A stretch of DNA of 64,000 bases from Candidatus Leptovillus gracilis. GTDB lineage: Bacteria; Chloroflexota; Anaerolineae; Promineifilales; Promineifilaceae. A model generated the notes under the pieces. That model searched no databases and was not told the DNA's origin. It saw only the letters and a list, made by a program, of their open reading frames with translations. Positions 25,956-34,817 of the stretch are shown piece after piece. Both the position numbers and the translations under genes were made by a program. The stretch's first letter is position 1; the number at the start of each line of letters is the position of its first letter. The stretch spans positions 620,001 through 684,000 of the forward strand of contig JADJXA010000002.1 in the NCBI GenBank assembly GCA_016716065.1, read 5' to 3'.

Positions 25956-26681
25956 TTAGGAGCCTAGCCGCGCGTTTAGAAGCTGCTGGAAGTTGGCGAC
26001 GGGCAGGTTGCCAAGCACCATTTCGCCGTTGACAAAAAACGTGGGCGTGGAATTAATGCCACTGAGGCTGGCAGCCTGGATGTTGCTGGTGATGGTGGCC
26101 TGGTAACGGCCGTCATCAATGCAAGCCGCAAATGCTTCCACGTCTAATCCCAGCGTACTGGCGGCATCTAAGAACCCGTCCCGCGTATTAAAGCGAGACG
26201 TTCCCTGATTGGCGAACAATGCTTTGTGGAATGGTTCAAACTGCCCCTGCTCGTTAGCGCACAGCGCCGCCGACGAAGATGGCAGGGTCGGGTAACCCGT
26301 CTGCCCACCCAGAGCGTAGGGAACCGTAATCCAACGTACCTGCCCGGAATCCACGTATTGCGCCTTCAAAATATCGGCCGAATTCAGGTTGAAGTTGGCG
26401 CAGTGGCCGCAGCCATAATCTGAAACTTCAACAACAGTGATGGGCGCGTCGGCCGCGCCGTCTACGATACAATTGCCGGGATTGGCCGTGCAATAATCTT
26501 CCAAGACGAAGCTAGGCGTAGCGGTTGGCGCCGGGGTCGGTGGTCCGGAGCCTTGCAGCGACGCAAACAGTAAGCCAAATAAACCGACAACGCCCACACC
26601 GATGATGCCACCGATAAGCAGCCAGTTTGTCTTGCGTTCTTCGGCCTTGAGGTTTCGTCTTTTTACAGCTCTTTTTGCCAT
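25956..26681 (-). CDS. Membrane-anchored DsbA-type thiol oxidoreductase
   Basis: Extracytoplasmic disulfide oxidase, 241 aa. A basic N-terminus (MAKRAVKRRNLK) and one transmembrane segment (about 20-42) anchor it; a Pro/Thr linker leads into a thioredoxin fold with active site CGHC at 91-94 and the cis-Pro region GINSTPTFFVNG. Extra cysteines at 64/71 and in ALCANEQ and FAACIDD are typical of this actinobacterial/Chloroflexota-type DsbA. It is paired with VKOR downstream. Confidence 0.94.
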   Translation of the reverse strand: MAKRAVKRRNLKAEERKTNWLLIGGIIGVGVVGLFGLLFASLQGSGPPTPAPTATPSFVLEDYCTANPGNCIVDGAADAPITVVEVSDYGCGHCANFNLNSADILKAQYVDSGQVRWITVPYALGGQTGYPTLPSSSAALCANEQGQFEPFHKALFANQGTSRFNTRDGFLDAASTLGLDVEAFAACIDDGRYQATITSNIQAASLSGINSTPTFFVNGEMVLGNLPVANFQQLLNARLGS

Positions 26682-26914
26682 GCGTTAAACCTTCCTTTCA
26701 AAAAATTCAATTCACATCTCCCTCCGATTCTCTCATAAGAATGGGCTGCTGCCAAAATAGAGTGAAATATTTAACCGAACGCTAAAGGCGATTGTGTGTA
26801 ACACCGCTACAAATCATAGGCCGCCAAACGTTGTTATACCCGGTTGTTTTTCGCAATTTGACGCCCGTCTTGGGCTGCGTTAGAATTGCCTGTCTTGCTT
26901 GGCATCATTAAGAG

Positions 26915-26920
26915 TATAAT
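26915..26920 (+). promoter_or_regulatory. Probable -10 box for ffh
   Basis: A perfect TATAAT at 26915-26920 lies 81 bases before the ffh start in the 320-base divergent gap 26682-27001. The -35 is unclear (TTGCTT at 26895 is 14 bases away, TTGCCT at 26886 is 23 bases away). The rest of the gap upstream (26682-26885) holds no feature I can name. Confidence 0.45.
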
Positions 26921-26921
26921 G

Positions 26922-26981
26922 CCTCCCGCATGTGGATGTGAGTACGGCTCAGATGATGGGCCGGCATTTCGCCTGCGGGAG
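26922..26981 (+). promoter_or_regulatory. Structured 5' leader of ffh
   Basis: Directly after the -10 box, CTCCCGCA pairs with TGCGGGAG about 50 bases on, enclosing an inner stem GGCTCA/TGGGCC. The fold would sit at the very 5' end of the ffh mRNA, about 20 bases before the GTG start. It does not show the conserved loop of the small SRP RNA. Inference: RNA-level control of ffh, or an unrecognised small RNA. Confidence 0.35.
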
Positions 26982-27001
26982 CATCATTATCAGGTGAGCT
27001 T

Positions 27002-28336
27002 GTGTTTGAGTCCTTAGGTTCGCGCCTACAACTTGTTTTCGACAATTTACAGCGCCGCGGCAAACTGACGGAAGAAGACGTAGACGCCGCCATGCGCGAG
27101 GTCCGTCTGGCTTTGTTGGAAGCGGACGTGAACTTTAAGGTTGTTAAAAGCTTTGTGGCGCGGGTGCGCGAGCGCTCTGTGGGGCAAGAAGTGATGCGCA
27201 GCCTGACGCCAGGGCAGCAGGTTGTCAAGATTGTTCACGATGAGTTGGTAACAACTTTGGGTGAGCCGGGCCGCCTGAACCTGGGGATGCAGTCGCCGGC
27301 GGTGATTATGCTGGTGGGGCTGCAAGGCGCAGGTAAGACGACGATGGCGGCCAAACTGGCCTTGCACTTGCGCAAACAGGGCAGACGGCCGTTGCTTGTC
27401 GCCTGTGATGTTTATCGGCCGGCGGCCATTGACCAACTGCAAACTTTGGGCAAGCAGCTAGACATCCCCGTCTATGCTGAAGGCATACAGGCCGACCCGG
27501 TGAACATCGCCCGCAATGGGGTGAAGCAGGGGGCCAGCAGCGGCGTGACGGTGGTGATTATAGACACGGCCGGCCGTTTGAACATTGACGAGATGAAGAT
27601 GGATGAGATACGGGCGATTAAAACGGCCGTTTCCCCCATTGAAACCCTGCTCGTCGCCGACGCCATGACCGGCCAGGAAGCGGTGCGCGTCGCCACCGAC
27701 TTTAACAACGCCGTCAGCCTGACTGGCCTGATCATGACCAAAATTGACGGCGATGCGCGTGGTGGTGCTTCCATTTCCATGCGCGAAGTGACCAACGTGC
27801 CCATCAAATTCCTGGGGACCGGCGAAAAACTAAGCGCCATAGAGGTGTTCCACCCAGACCGTCTGTCCAATCGTATTCTGGGCATGGGCGATGTGATGAC
27901 TCTCATCGAAAAAGCCCAGACGGAGATGGACCAGGACGAAGCGCAGCGGGCCGGCGAGCGGATGATGGAAGGCAAATTTGACCTGGAAGATTTTCTGGGG
28001 CAGATGCAGCAAATCAAACGTATGGGTCCTATCGCCCAGATCATGGAAATGATTCCGGGCATGAACAAGATGGCCAAAGACGTGGATATGTCCCAGGCTG
28101 AAGGGGATTTGAAACGTATCGAAGCCATGATCCGCTCCATGACTTTGGAAGAGCGGCGCAATCCCAAGATCATCAAGGCCAGCCGCAAGCGGCGCATTGC
28201 CGTTGGGTCTGGCACAACCGTTCAAGACGTGAACGTCCTCTTGAAGCAGTTTCAAGAGATGCAAACCATGATGAAGCAATTACGTACCAGCCGCGGGCGT
28301 AAAAGTTTGATGAATATGTTTGGCGGCCGTTTTTAG
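27002..28336 (+). CDS. ffh: Signal recognition particle protein Ffh
   Basis: GTPase that binds signal sequences and SRP RNA for co-translational targeting. It starts at a GTG (VFESLGSRLQ) with AGGTGAG a few bases upstream. The N domain (1-~90) is followed by the G domain with GLQGAGKTT, DVYRPAAIDQL, DTAGR and TKIDGDARGG, and the Met-rich M domain (~300-444) with MIPGMNKMAKD and GSGTTVQDVNVLLKQFQEM. 444 aa is normal. It leads the ffh-rpsP-khpA-rimM cluster. Confidence 0.97.
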   Translation: MFESLGSRLQLVFDNLQRRGKLTEEDVDAAMREVRLALLEADVNFKVVKSFVARVRERSVGQEVMRSLTPGQQVVKIVHDELVTTLGEPGRLNLGMQSPAVIMLVGLQGAGKTTMAAKLALHLRKQGRRPLLVACDVYRPAAIDQLQTLGKQLDIPVYAEGIQADPVNIARNGVKQGASSGVTVVIIDTAGRLNIDEMKMDEIRAIKTAVSPIETLLVADAMTGQEAVRVATDFNNAVSLTGLIMTKIDGDARGGASISMREVTNVPIKFLGTGEKLSAIEVFHPDRLSNRILGMGDVMTLIEKAQTEMDQDEAQRAGERMMEGKFDLEDFLGQMQQIKRMGPIAQIMEMIPGMNKMAKDVDMSQAEGDLKRIEAMIRSMTLEERRNPKIIKASRKRRIAVGSGTTVQDVNVLLKQFQEMQTMMKQLRTSRGRKSLMNMFGGRF

Positions 28337-28346
28337 GGATAGTCAA

Positions 28347-28431
28347 ATGGTCTGGTAGTTGAATCGTCTGGTAGTTGGTCACCGTCCTTGCTGGCTAACA
28401 GACTGGCAGACTAACAGATTAACAGACTAAA
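28347..28431. repeat. Heptamer repeat tracts between ffh and rpsP
   Basis: GTCTGGTAGTTG-type units (28351-28380) face GGCTAACAGACTGGCAGACT and further AACAGAC units (28392-28429) in inverse sense. The 7-base period is clear in CAGACTA ACAGATT AACAGAC. The tract fills most of the gap between ffh and rpsP. Confidence 0.7.
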
Positions 28432-28460
28432 TGACATAGAATGGAGAATAGAAATAAGAA

Positions 28461-28922
28461 ATGCTGCGAATTCGCTTAAGTCGAACTGGTAAAAAAGGTC
28501 AGCCCAGCTACCGTGTGGTGGTGGCGGATATTAACTCGAAGCGTGACGGCCGTGTTGTAGAACGTATCGGCCATTACAATCCCCTGACAGACCCGGCTGA
28601 ATACAAAATTCAGGAAGCCCGCGCCTTGCATTGGCTCAGCGTGGGGGCACAGCCCTCAGACGCCGTGCGCCTTTTGCTGGAAAAACAGGGCACGATGGGC
28701 CGCTTGCAGCGGTTTCATGGTGGGGAGTCGTTGGAAAAACTGGTCGCCGAATATGAAGGCGTCGCGCTGCCCGATGAACCGGTAGACGCAACGGCCGTCG
28801 CCGCCGCAACCGCGCTGTCGCTGTTGTCGCTGGGTTGTGGCTGCCGAAGAAGAGTAGCAGCGTGCCGTTTTCCGTTGGCATTTGCCAGAGCCAGTGGCCT
28901 ACGGAATACGGAATACGGATAG
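28461..28922 (+). CDS. rpsP: 30S ribosomal protein bS16 (C-terminus uncertain)
   Basis: Small-subunit ribosomal protein. MLRIRLSRTGKKGQPSYRVVVAD, GRVVERIGHYNP and KIQEARALHWLSVGAQPSDAV are diagnostic, covering residues 1-~85. After residue ~110 the frame reads an unlikely Ser/Leu/Cys/Arg-rich tail to 28922. In another frame the Ala-rich extension would end Val-Ala-Ala-Glu-Glu-Glu with TAG at 28855-28857, which is how many long bS16 tails end. A single-base indel near 28800-28840 is therefore suspected. Confidence 0.92.
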   Translation: MLRIRLSRTGKKGQPSYRVVVADINSKRDGRVVERIGHYNPLTDPAEYKIQEARALHWLSVGAQPSDAVRLLLEKQGTMGRLQRFHGGESLEKLVAEYEGVALPDEPVDATAVAAATALSLLSLGCGCRRRVAACRFPLAFARASGLRNTEYG

Positions 28923-28967
28923 TAGATATTTTTCTGGCACGGCCGTTAACGCCGCAAAGGCCCGGAT

Positions 28968-29210
28968 ATGAAAGAACTGGTTGAATATATCGTCAAATCG
29001 CTGGTGGACGAGCCGGACGCCGTACACGTTTCTGAGTACGCCGACCGTTCGGCCACCACGTTGGAATTATCCGTTGCTGCGCCCGACATGGGGCGCGTCA
29101 TTGGCAAAAATGGGCGCGTTATCAATTCCATCCGCGCCCTGCTGCAAGTGTTAGCCGACAAAGAAGGCCAACAAGTTTCCCTGGAAGTCTTGGAAGCCGA
29201 CGGCCGCTAA
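28968..29210 (+). CDS. khpA: KH-domain RNA-binding protein KhpA
   Basis: An 80-aa single KH domain with the GxxG-type loop VIGKNGRVINSIRALLQ. KhpA pairs with KhpB and binds RNA, affecting cell division and sRNA stability in Firmicutes. Its position between rpsP and rimM is the conserved one. The ATG at 28968 is preceded by AAAGG. An ACGGCCGT copy lies in the short gap before it. Confidence 0.95.
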   Translation: MKELVEYIVKSLVDEPDAVHVSEYADRSATTLELSVAAPDMGRVIGKNGRVINSIRALLQVLADKEGQQVSLEVLEADGR

Positions 29211-29225
29211 CGGAGTGGAGTCTCT

Positions 29226-29798
29226 TTGACCAAGAAACAAACACCGCGTCAAGAGAAAAATCAGCAGCGAGGCTTGGCAGATGATGATTCTGCCGAGCCT
29301 CGTTTTTTGGTCATCGGCGAAGTGATGAAGCCGCATGGGGTGCGCGGCGAAGTTCGCGTCTTGCCGCATACCGATTTGCCGGAGCGCTTCACCTGGCTGG
29401 AAACGGTCTACCTGGGGCAAAATAACCCACGGCCGGTGGCGGTGGAAGCAGCGCGGCTGCATCAAAACCTCGTCCTGCTAAAGCTGGCCGGGTATGATGA
29501 CCGTGACGCGGCCGATTCGCTGCGTGGCATGTGGCTGCAAGTGCCCGAATCTGAGGCGATTCCGCTGGAAGAGGGGGAATATTTCCTCTACCAACTGATT
29601 GGTCTGGCCGTTTTTAGCGACGAGGGCGAACACCTGGGTGAGTTAACCCAGGTGTTAGAAACCGGCGCTAACAATGTGTTTGTCGTCACCAAAGAGAAGC
29701 AGGAAATTTTGCTGCCAGACATCGAAGACGTGATTGTGGACATTGATTTTGACAACGGCCGTATCACCGCCCATCTGCTGCCGGGTTTGCTTGGCTAA
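29226..29798 (+). CDS. rimM: Ribosome maturation factor RimM
   Basis: Assists 30S head assembly by binding uS19. 190 aa; the core begins at FLVIGEVMKPHGVRGEVRV (about residue 28) and includes the PRC-barrel segment EGEYFLYQLIGLAVFSDEG and the closing LLPDIEDVIVDIDFDNGRI. A TTG at 29226 is the best start, with GGAG upstream; it adds a polar extension of about 27 residues (KKQTPRQEKNQQRG). In many genomes trmD follows; here dprA does. Confidence 0.93.
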   Translation: MTKKQTPRQEKNQQRGLADDDSAEPRFLVIGEVMKPHGVRGEVRVLPHTDLPERFTWLETVYLGQNNPRPVAVEAARLHQNLVLLKLAGYDDRDAADSLRGMWLQVPESEAIPLEEGEYFLYQLIGLAVFSDEGEHLGELTQVLETGANNVFVVTKEKQEILLPDIEDVIVDIDFDNGRITAHLLPGLLG

Positions 29799-29809
29799 GA
29801 CCAGTTTCC

Positions 29810-29880
29810 AATAACCAGTGTTCAGTAATCAGTACGGACCGCCGCTTCTCGCCAACCACTGAACACCGAACACTGAACAC
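29810..29880. repeat. Inverted TTCAGTA-family heptamer tracts after rimM
   Basis: CCAGTGTTCAGTAATCAGTA (29814-29833) faces CACTGAACACCGAACACTGAACACT (abbreviated; 29856-29880) in inverse sense. Same unit family as the tracts at 49.9 and 53.1 kb. It lies between rimM and dprA and may act as a transcript end. Confidence 0.75.
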
Positions 29881-29982
29881 TCCTTCTTGCACTCCCGACC
29901 CTGTTTTCCCGCGCCTCGTGCTGAGCGTCGGTTTTTCTTAATTTCAATTGCGCGAGCCTATTCTGCATGGTATGTTAGCCGC

Positions 29983-31122
29983 ATGTCTGACAAAAAATAT
30001 TGGCTTGGCTTCAACCTGGTCAAGGGCATTGGCTCGGCCAAGATGCAGGCGCTCCTGGACGCCTTCGACAGTCTGGAAGCCGCCTGGTTAGCCACCGAAG
30101 CCCAACTCAAAAAACTCGGCTTTGACCAACGGGCCATCAACAGCTTGCTGGAAACCCGCTCTTTGCTGGACCTGGACGCTGCCTGGCAGCAGGTAGAAAA
30201 AAACGGCATCCAGCTCTTAACCTGGGATGACCCAGCCTACCCTACCTATCTGCGTGAAATTCCGATGCCCCCGCCGGTGCTTTACCTGTGGGGCGAGATC
30301 AAGGAAGTAGATCGATTCGCGGTGGCGGTGGTGGGTACGCGGCGATTAACGGCTTACGGCCGTCAGGTCACCCGTGATCTTGTAACCGGACTGGTAAAAA
30401 ATGGCGTCACCATTGTCAGCGGATTGGCGCGGGGGATTGACGCTGTGGCCCACAAAACAGCGCTGGAAATGAACGGCCGTACCCTGGCCGTCTTAGGTTC
30501 TGGTCTGGACCATATTTACCCCACCGAAAATCGCGCCCTGGCGCAGCAAATTGCCGCCGGCAGTGGAGCTGTCCTCAGCGAATATGGCCTGGGTGTGCAG
30601 CCCGAAGCCAAAAACTTTCCACCGCGCAACCGCGTCATCAGCGGCCTGTCGTTGGGTGTGGTGGTGGTGGAGGCCGGCGAGCAGAGCGGCGCGCTGATCA
30701 CTACCAAGTTTGCCATCGAACAAGACCGCGAGGTATTTGCCGTGCCCGGCAACGTCAACAGCCCGGTCAGCCGCGGCCCCAACCGGCTCATCCAGCAGGG
30801 GGCCAAGTTGGTCACCTGCGTAGAAGACGTGTTGGAAGAGCTGAATTTGCAGATGGTGGTGGAGCATACGGCCGTGCAGCTTGCCCTGCCCGAAACGGCC
30901 GAAGAAGTCGCCCTCTACACCCACCTCACCGCCCAACCGGTCCACATAGATGACCTCAGCCGGGCTACCGGCCTTGCCAGCAGCGTCATCAGCAGCACCC
31001 TGACGCTGATGGAGCTGAAGGGCATGGTCCGCCAGGTTGGCGGCATGAATTATGTCCTGGGGCGGGAACCAGACCCTATCTACGAGGTAACACCCGATAA
31101 GGAAAAAAGTGATTTGCCATGA
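29983..31122 (+). CDS. dprA: DNA-processing protein DprA
   Basis: Loads RecA on incoming single-stranded DNA during transformation. The ATG at 29983 (MSDKKYWLGFNLVKGIG) is chosen since it starts the N-terminal HhH-like region; the longer frame runs into the repeat. The Rossmann-like core has VAVVGTRRLTAYGRQVTRDL, IVSGLARGIDAVAHKTAL, AVLGSGLDHIYP and FPPRNRVISGLS, and a C-terminal winged helix follows (YTHLTAQPVHIDDLSRATGL). 379 aa. It overlaps the next gene by ATGA. DprA is of interest next to a highly repeated palindrome that might serve DNA uptake, but no other competence gene is visible. Confidence 0.94.
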   Translation: MSDKKYWLGFNLVKGIGSAKMQALLDAFDSLEAAWLATEAQLKKLGFDQRAINSLLETRSLLDLDAAWQQVEKNGIQLLTWDDPAYPTYLREIPMPPPVLYLWGEIKEVDRFAVAVVGTRRLTAYGRQVTRDLVTGLVKNGVTIVSGLARGIDAVAHKTALEMNGRTLAVLGSGLDHIYPTENRALAQQIAAGSGAVLSEYGLGVQPEAKNFPPRNRVISGLSLGVVVVEAGEQSGALITTKFAIEQDREVFAVPGNVNSPVSRGPNRLIQQGAKLVTCVEDVLEELNLQMVVEHTAVQLALPETAEEVALYTHLTAQPVHIDDLSRATGLASSVISSTLTLMELKGMVRQVGGMNYVLGREPDPIYEVTPDKEKSDLP

Positions 31123-32210
31123 AAATCATCATTTTTGCCGGCGGCTCTGGCCGCCGCTTGTGGCCGCTCAGCCGCCAAAAATCACCCAAACAGTTCGAGC
31201 CTATCCTGGGCAGCCGTTCCACGCTGCAGCTCGGCGTCGAGCGTGTGTTGGATGTGTATGGCGCGGCCAACATTTTCATTTCCACCAATGAACGGTATGT
31301 GGATTTGGTGCGCCAGCAGCTTCCCCAACTGCCGCCGCAAAACATCATCGGCGAACCGGCGCGGCGCGACCTGGCCGCGGCCGTCGGTCTGGCCCTGACG
31401 CACCTGGCCCACCAGACGGATTCCCCTGACGAACCGGTGGCGATTTTGTGGGGCGACAATTACATGAGCCAGGTGGACACCTTTCGCAGTGTCCTGGCAG
31501 CGGCAGAAACATTGCTGCGGCAGCGCAAAGCGGCCATTTTGTTTGTCGGCGAGACGCCGCGTTTTGCCAACGAAAACCTGGGCTGGATTGGCCTGGGGGA
31601 GAGATTGGGCGAGGTGGGGGAACGGCCGTATTACCGGTTTGCCTCTCTCAGCTACCGCCCGCCGCTGGACCACTGCCAGCAAATGTTTGCGGAAAAAACC
31701 CATGTGTGGAATACTGGCTACTTCGTGACAACCATTGGTTTTGTCCAACAGCAGTACCAGCAGCAGCAGCCAAAAATATGGCAGCAACTTACGGAAATTG
31801 GTCAGCGCATCGGCCATGCCGATTACCTGGCTGTGCTGCGTCACGTGTATCCGCAGATTGAGTCGCTCAGTTTCGACGATGCGATTTTACAATATATTGC
31901 GCCCGAAGAAGCAGCCGTGCTGCATGGCAGCATGGGCTGGAGCGATCCAGGCACGCTGTATGCGCTAAAGGAAGCGCTGAATCCCGATCCAACGGCCAAC
32001 GTCACCGAGGGACTGGTCCTGACCAAACAGGCCAGTGACTGTCTGGTCTACAATCAGCAGGCTGGCAAACTCGTGGCGGTGATAGGCGTGGAGGGTCTTG
32101 TCGTTGTTAACATGGACGACGCCTTGCTCGTCGTCCACAAAGACCAGATTCCACTAGTCAAAGCGTTGGTTGACGGACTGGACGGCACAGAACTGGAAAA
32201 GTACAGCTAA
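31119..32210 (+). CDS. manC: Mannose-1-phosphate guanylyltransferase
   Basis: Makes GDP-mannose from GTP and mannose-1-phosphate. The N-terminal signature IIFAGGSGRRLWPLSRQKSPKQF is that of the GMP/ManC family; NIIGEPARRDLAAAVGLA and ILWGDNYM are further nucleotide/sugar-binding blocks. At 363 aa it is the short, monofunctional form without the isomerase domain of ManC/AlgA. Start overlaps the dprA stop by four bases. It would feed glycan or envelope polysaccharide synthesis. Confidence 0.88.
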   Translation: MKIIIFAGGSGRRLWPLSRQKSPKQFEPILGSRSTLQLGVERVLDVYGAANIFISTNERYVDLVRQQLPQLPPQNIIGEPARRDLAAAVGLALTHLAHQTDSPDEPVAILWGDNYMSQVDTFRSVLAAAETLLRQRKAAILFVGETPRFANENLGWIGLGERLGEVGERPYYRFASLSYRPPLDHCQQMFAEKTHVWNTGYFVTTIGFVQQQYQQQQPKIWQQLTEIGQRIGHADYLAVLRHVYPQIESLSFDDAILQYIAPEEAAVLHGSMGWSDPGTLYALKEALNPDPTANVTEGLVLTKQASDCLVYNQQAGKLVAVIGVEGLVVVNMDDALLVVHKDQIPLVKALVDGLDGTELEKYS

Positions 32211-32214
32211 TTGT

Positions 32215-34710
32215 ATGAGTGAAGAACAGAGATTAGAAGGCTACTGCCTCAAATGTAAAGATAAACGGATTATTGACAATCCGAAACCAGAATGGGCGGC
32301 GAATGGTTCACCGGCCACTCGTGGAACCTGCCCGATATGCGGCGCTACGATTTATCGGCGTGGTCATACGCCGACCCATGACGTGCTGCCTAAGCCCGAA
32401 GTAACATCCACGCCCAAGAAAAAATCGGGCCGGAAGGCCAAAGCTAAAAAATCGGGCAAAGCTGCTAAAACAAAGACCACCCAATCGGCTAAAGCGCCAG
32501 CAGCTCCGGCGGCCAAGCCGTCCAAAAAGACGGACAAAGTGGCCGAGAAGCCGGGGACATTGTCTGGTAAATTGGTGATCGTGGAGTCCCCGGCCAAAGC
32601 CAAAACCATTGGTCGTTACCTGGGGCGCGGCTACACGGTGAAATCCAGTGTGGGCCACGTGCGCGATTTGCTCAAGTCGCGGCTGAGCGTGGACGTGGAT
32701 AACGATTTTGCGCCGGAGTATCGTGTGACCAACGACAAGCGCAAAGTGGTGAAAGAGTTGACCGAAGCGGCCGCCAAAGCCAAAGAGATTTACCTGGCGA
32801 CTGACCCGGACCGCGAAGGGGAAGCCATTGCCTGGCACGTTTTAGAATCGGCGGGTATGGACCCCAAACGTACGCGGCGCGTTGTGTTTCAGGAGATTAC
32901 CAAACCGGCGGTGCAGGCGGCGTTTGGAAACTCGCGCGAAATTGACATGGACCGGGTGAATGCGCAGCAGGCGCGCCGTATTTTGGACCGGCTGGTGGGT
33001 TACAAGCTCAGCCCGCTGCTGTGGCGTAAGGTGCGCGGTCGGCTGTCGGCCGGCCGGGTGCAGTCGGTGGCGGTGCGGTTGGTGGTGGAGCGCGAGCGAG
33101 AGATTGAGCAGTTTACGCCGGTGGAGTATTGGACGTTGGCGGCGGAATTGAGCCAGCAAAAGGTTGGCAAGGGTGGGGAACGGCCGTTTTTTCTGGCTAA
33201 ACTCTTCAAATACAAAGGGGATGACCCGGTCCTCAACAGCGAAGCGGATGTGCTGCCCCATCTGAATGCCCTGGAAACAGCCCATTGGCAGGTGGGCGAT
33301 GTGCGGCTGGGCACGCGCACGCGCCGTCCGGCGGCCCCCTTTACTACCAGCACCATGCAGCAGGAAGCGTCGCGCAAGCTGGGCTTTGGAACCACCAAAA
33401 CCATGCGCGTGGCGCAGCAGTTGTACGAAGGCGTAGACCTGGGCGACGCTGACGGCGCGGTGGGCCTGATCACCTACATGCGTACCGACAGCGTGACTGT
33501 CTCGACGGAAGCGCAGAAAGAAGCACAGGCGTACATTTTGCAGCATTATGGACGCGATTATGCCCCGGACAGCCCGCCCATCTATAAAACGCGCTCCAAA
33601 ATGGCGCAAGAAGCGCATGAAGCGGTGCGCCCCACGTCGGTGATGCGCGCCCCCAAAGCGGTGAAACCTTCCCTCTCGCGGGACCAATACCGGCTGTATC
33701 AGTTGGTGTGGGACCGTTTTGTCGCCAGCCAGATGTCGCCGGCCGTTTATGACACTGTTTCGGCTGACGTGTGGGCGGGTGAGGCGAAGCTGGCGGCGGA
33801 GCAACGGCCGTATCTCTTCCGCGCCACCGGTTCATCGCTGCGTTTCCCTGGCTTTCTGGCCCTCTACGAAGAAACCGAGCCGCAAGACCGCCCCAGCGAA
33901 AACGGCGAGGCGCGTGTCCCGGCCGATTTGCAGACCGGCGAACTGTTGGATTTGCTGCGGCTGCGGCCAGAACAGCATTTTACCCAGGCGCCGCCCCGCT
34001 TCACCGAGGCGACCCTGGTGCGCGAGTTGGAGGAAAATGGGATCGGCCGACCCAGCACCTATGCCTCTATCATTTCCACCGTGCAGGCGCGGGGGTATGT
34101 GGAGATTGTGGACAAGCGGTTGCAGCCTACCGAGACGGGGCAGATCGTCACCGATATTTTGGTGGAATATTTCCCCAATATCCTGTCGGTGGATTTTACG
34201 GCGCGGCTGGAAGATGAGCTGGACGAAATTGCCGAGGGTAAGCCGTGGGTTCCGGTGATTGCCGGTTTTTACGGCCGTTTTGAAGACAACCTGGCGAAAG
34301 CAGATGCTGCTATCCCCAAAATTGAACTGAAAAAAGAGCTGGACCTGGTAGGGCGAGATTGCCCTACCTGCGGCCGACCGTTGGTGTACCGCGAAGGGCG
34401 CTTTGGTCGGTTTGTGGGGTGCAGCAATTTCCCAAGCTGCCGCTTTACCGAGCAAATCCTGACTAAGCTGGACATTCCCTGCCCGCGCTGCGGCGGCGAC
34501 CTGATTGAGAAACGGACACGCAAGGGCAAAGTGTTTTTTGGCTGCGCCAGTTATCCGGCGTGTGAGTGGACGAGTTGGAAACGGCCGTTAAAACAACCGT
34601 GCCGTGTCTGTGGCGGTCTTCTGGTTCAGGTGAACAACGAGACGGCTGAATGTACCCAATGCGCCACACAGCAGCCCATCATCCGGCAGGAACCGGTGGC
34701 GGCGGATTGA
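32215..34710 (+). CDS. topA: DNA topoisomerase I with N-terminal zinc domain
   Basis: Type IA topoisomerase that relaxes negative supercoils. The ATG at 32215 is used. Residues 1-55 are a DUF5679-like zinc ribbon (GYCLKCK ... CPICG) joined by a Lys/Ala linker (60-115) to the TOPRIM domain (KLVIVESPAKAKTIGRYLG) and ATDPDREGEAIAWH. The catalytic Tyr is in GLITYMRTDSV. At the C-terminus there are three zinc modules: CPTCGRPLVYREGRFGRF with C-x-n-C partners, CPRCGGDLIEKRTRKGK, and CRVCGGLL. 831 aa. The N-terminal zinc domain is not part of the E. coli enzyme. Confidence 0.96.
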   Translation: MSEEQRLEGYCLKCKDKRIIDNPKPEWAANGSPATRGTCPICGATIYRRGHTPTHDVLPKPEVTSTPKKKSGRKAKAKKSGKAAKTKTTQSAKAPAAPAAKPSKKTDKVAEKPGTLSGKLVIVESPAKAKTIGRYLGRGYTVKSSVGHVRDLLKSRLSVDVDNDFAPEYRVTNDKRKVVKELTEAAAKAKEIYLATDPDREGEAIAWHVLESAGMDPKRTRRVVFQEITKPAVQAAFGNSREIDMDRVNAQQARRILDRLVGYKLSPLLWRKVRGRLSAGRVQSVAVRLVVEREREIEQFTPVEYWTLAAELSQQKVGKGGERPFFLAKLFKYKGDDPVLNSEADVLPHLNALETAHWQVGDVRLGTRTRRPAAPFTTSTMQQEASRKLGFGTTKTMRVAQQLYEGVDLGDADGAVGLITYMRTDSVTVSTEAQKEAQAYILQHYGRDYAPDSPPIYKTRSKMAQEAHEAVRPTSVMRAPKAVKPSLSRDQYRLYQLVWDRFVASQMSPAVYDTVSADVWAGEAKLAAEQRPYLFRATGSSLRFPGFLALYEETEPQDRPSENGEARVPADLQTGELLDLLRLRPEQHFTQAPPRFTEATLVRELEENGIGRPSTYASIISTVQARGYVEIVDKRLQPTETGQIVTDILVEYFPNILSVDFTARLEDELDEIAEGKPWVPVIAGFYGRFEDNLAKADAAIPKIELKKELDLVGRDCPTCGRPLVYREGRFGRFVGCSNFPSCRFTEQILTKLDIPCPRCGGDLIEKRTRKGKVFFGCASYPACEWTSWKRPLKQPCRVCGGLLVQVNNETAECTQCATQQPIIRQEPVAAD

Positions 34711-34756
34711 GGACGGCCGTTAAGCGCCTGTTCTAAAACGAGAGGTTTGCAATTAC

Positions 34757-34788
34757 CCATCCGCAACCCGCCATCCGCAATCCAAAAT
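34757..34788. repeat. Heptamer tract at the start of the spermidine-synthase-like gene
   Basis: CATCCGCAACCCGCCATCCG and following units are diverged copies of the TCCGCAA family found in purL. Read in the frame of the downstream gene they give HPQPAIRNPK, directly before the first transmembrane helix. Confidence 0.7.
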
Positions 34789-34817
34789 ACCTGTATCTGA
34801 CGGTTTTTGTCGCCGGT

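Noticed and set aside
26922..26981. Small SRP RNA (4.5S) next to ffh
   Set aside because: The apical loop and internal-loop sequence expected of SRP RNA are absent.
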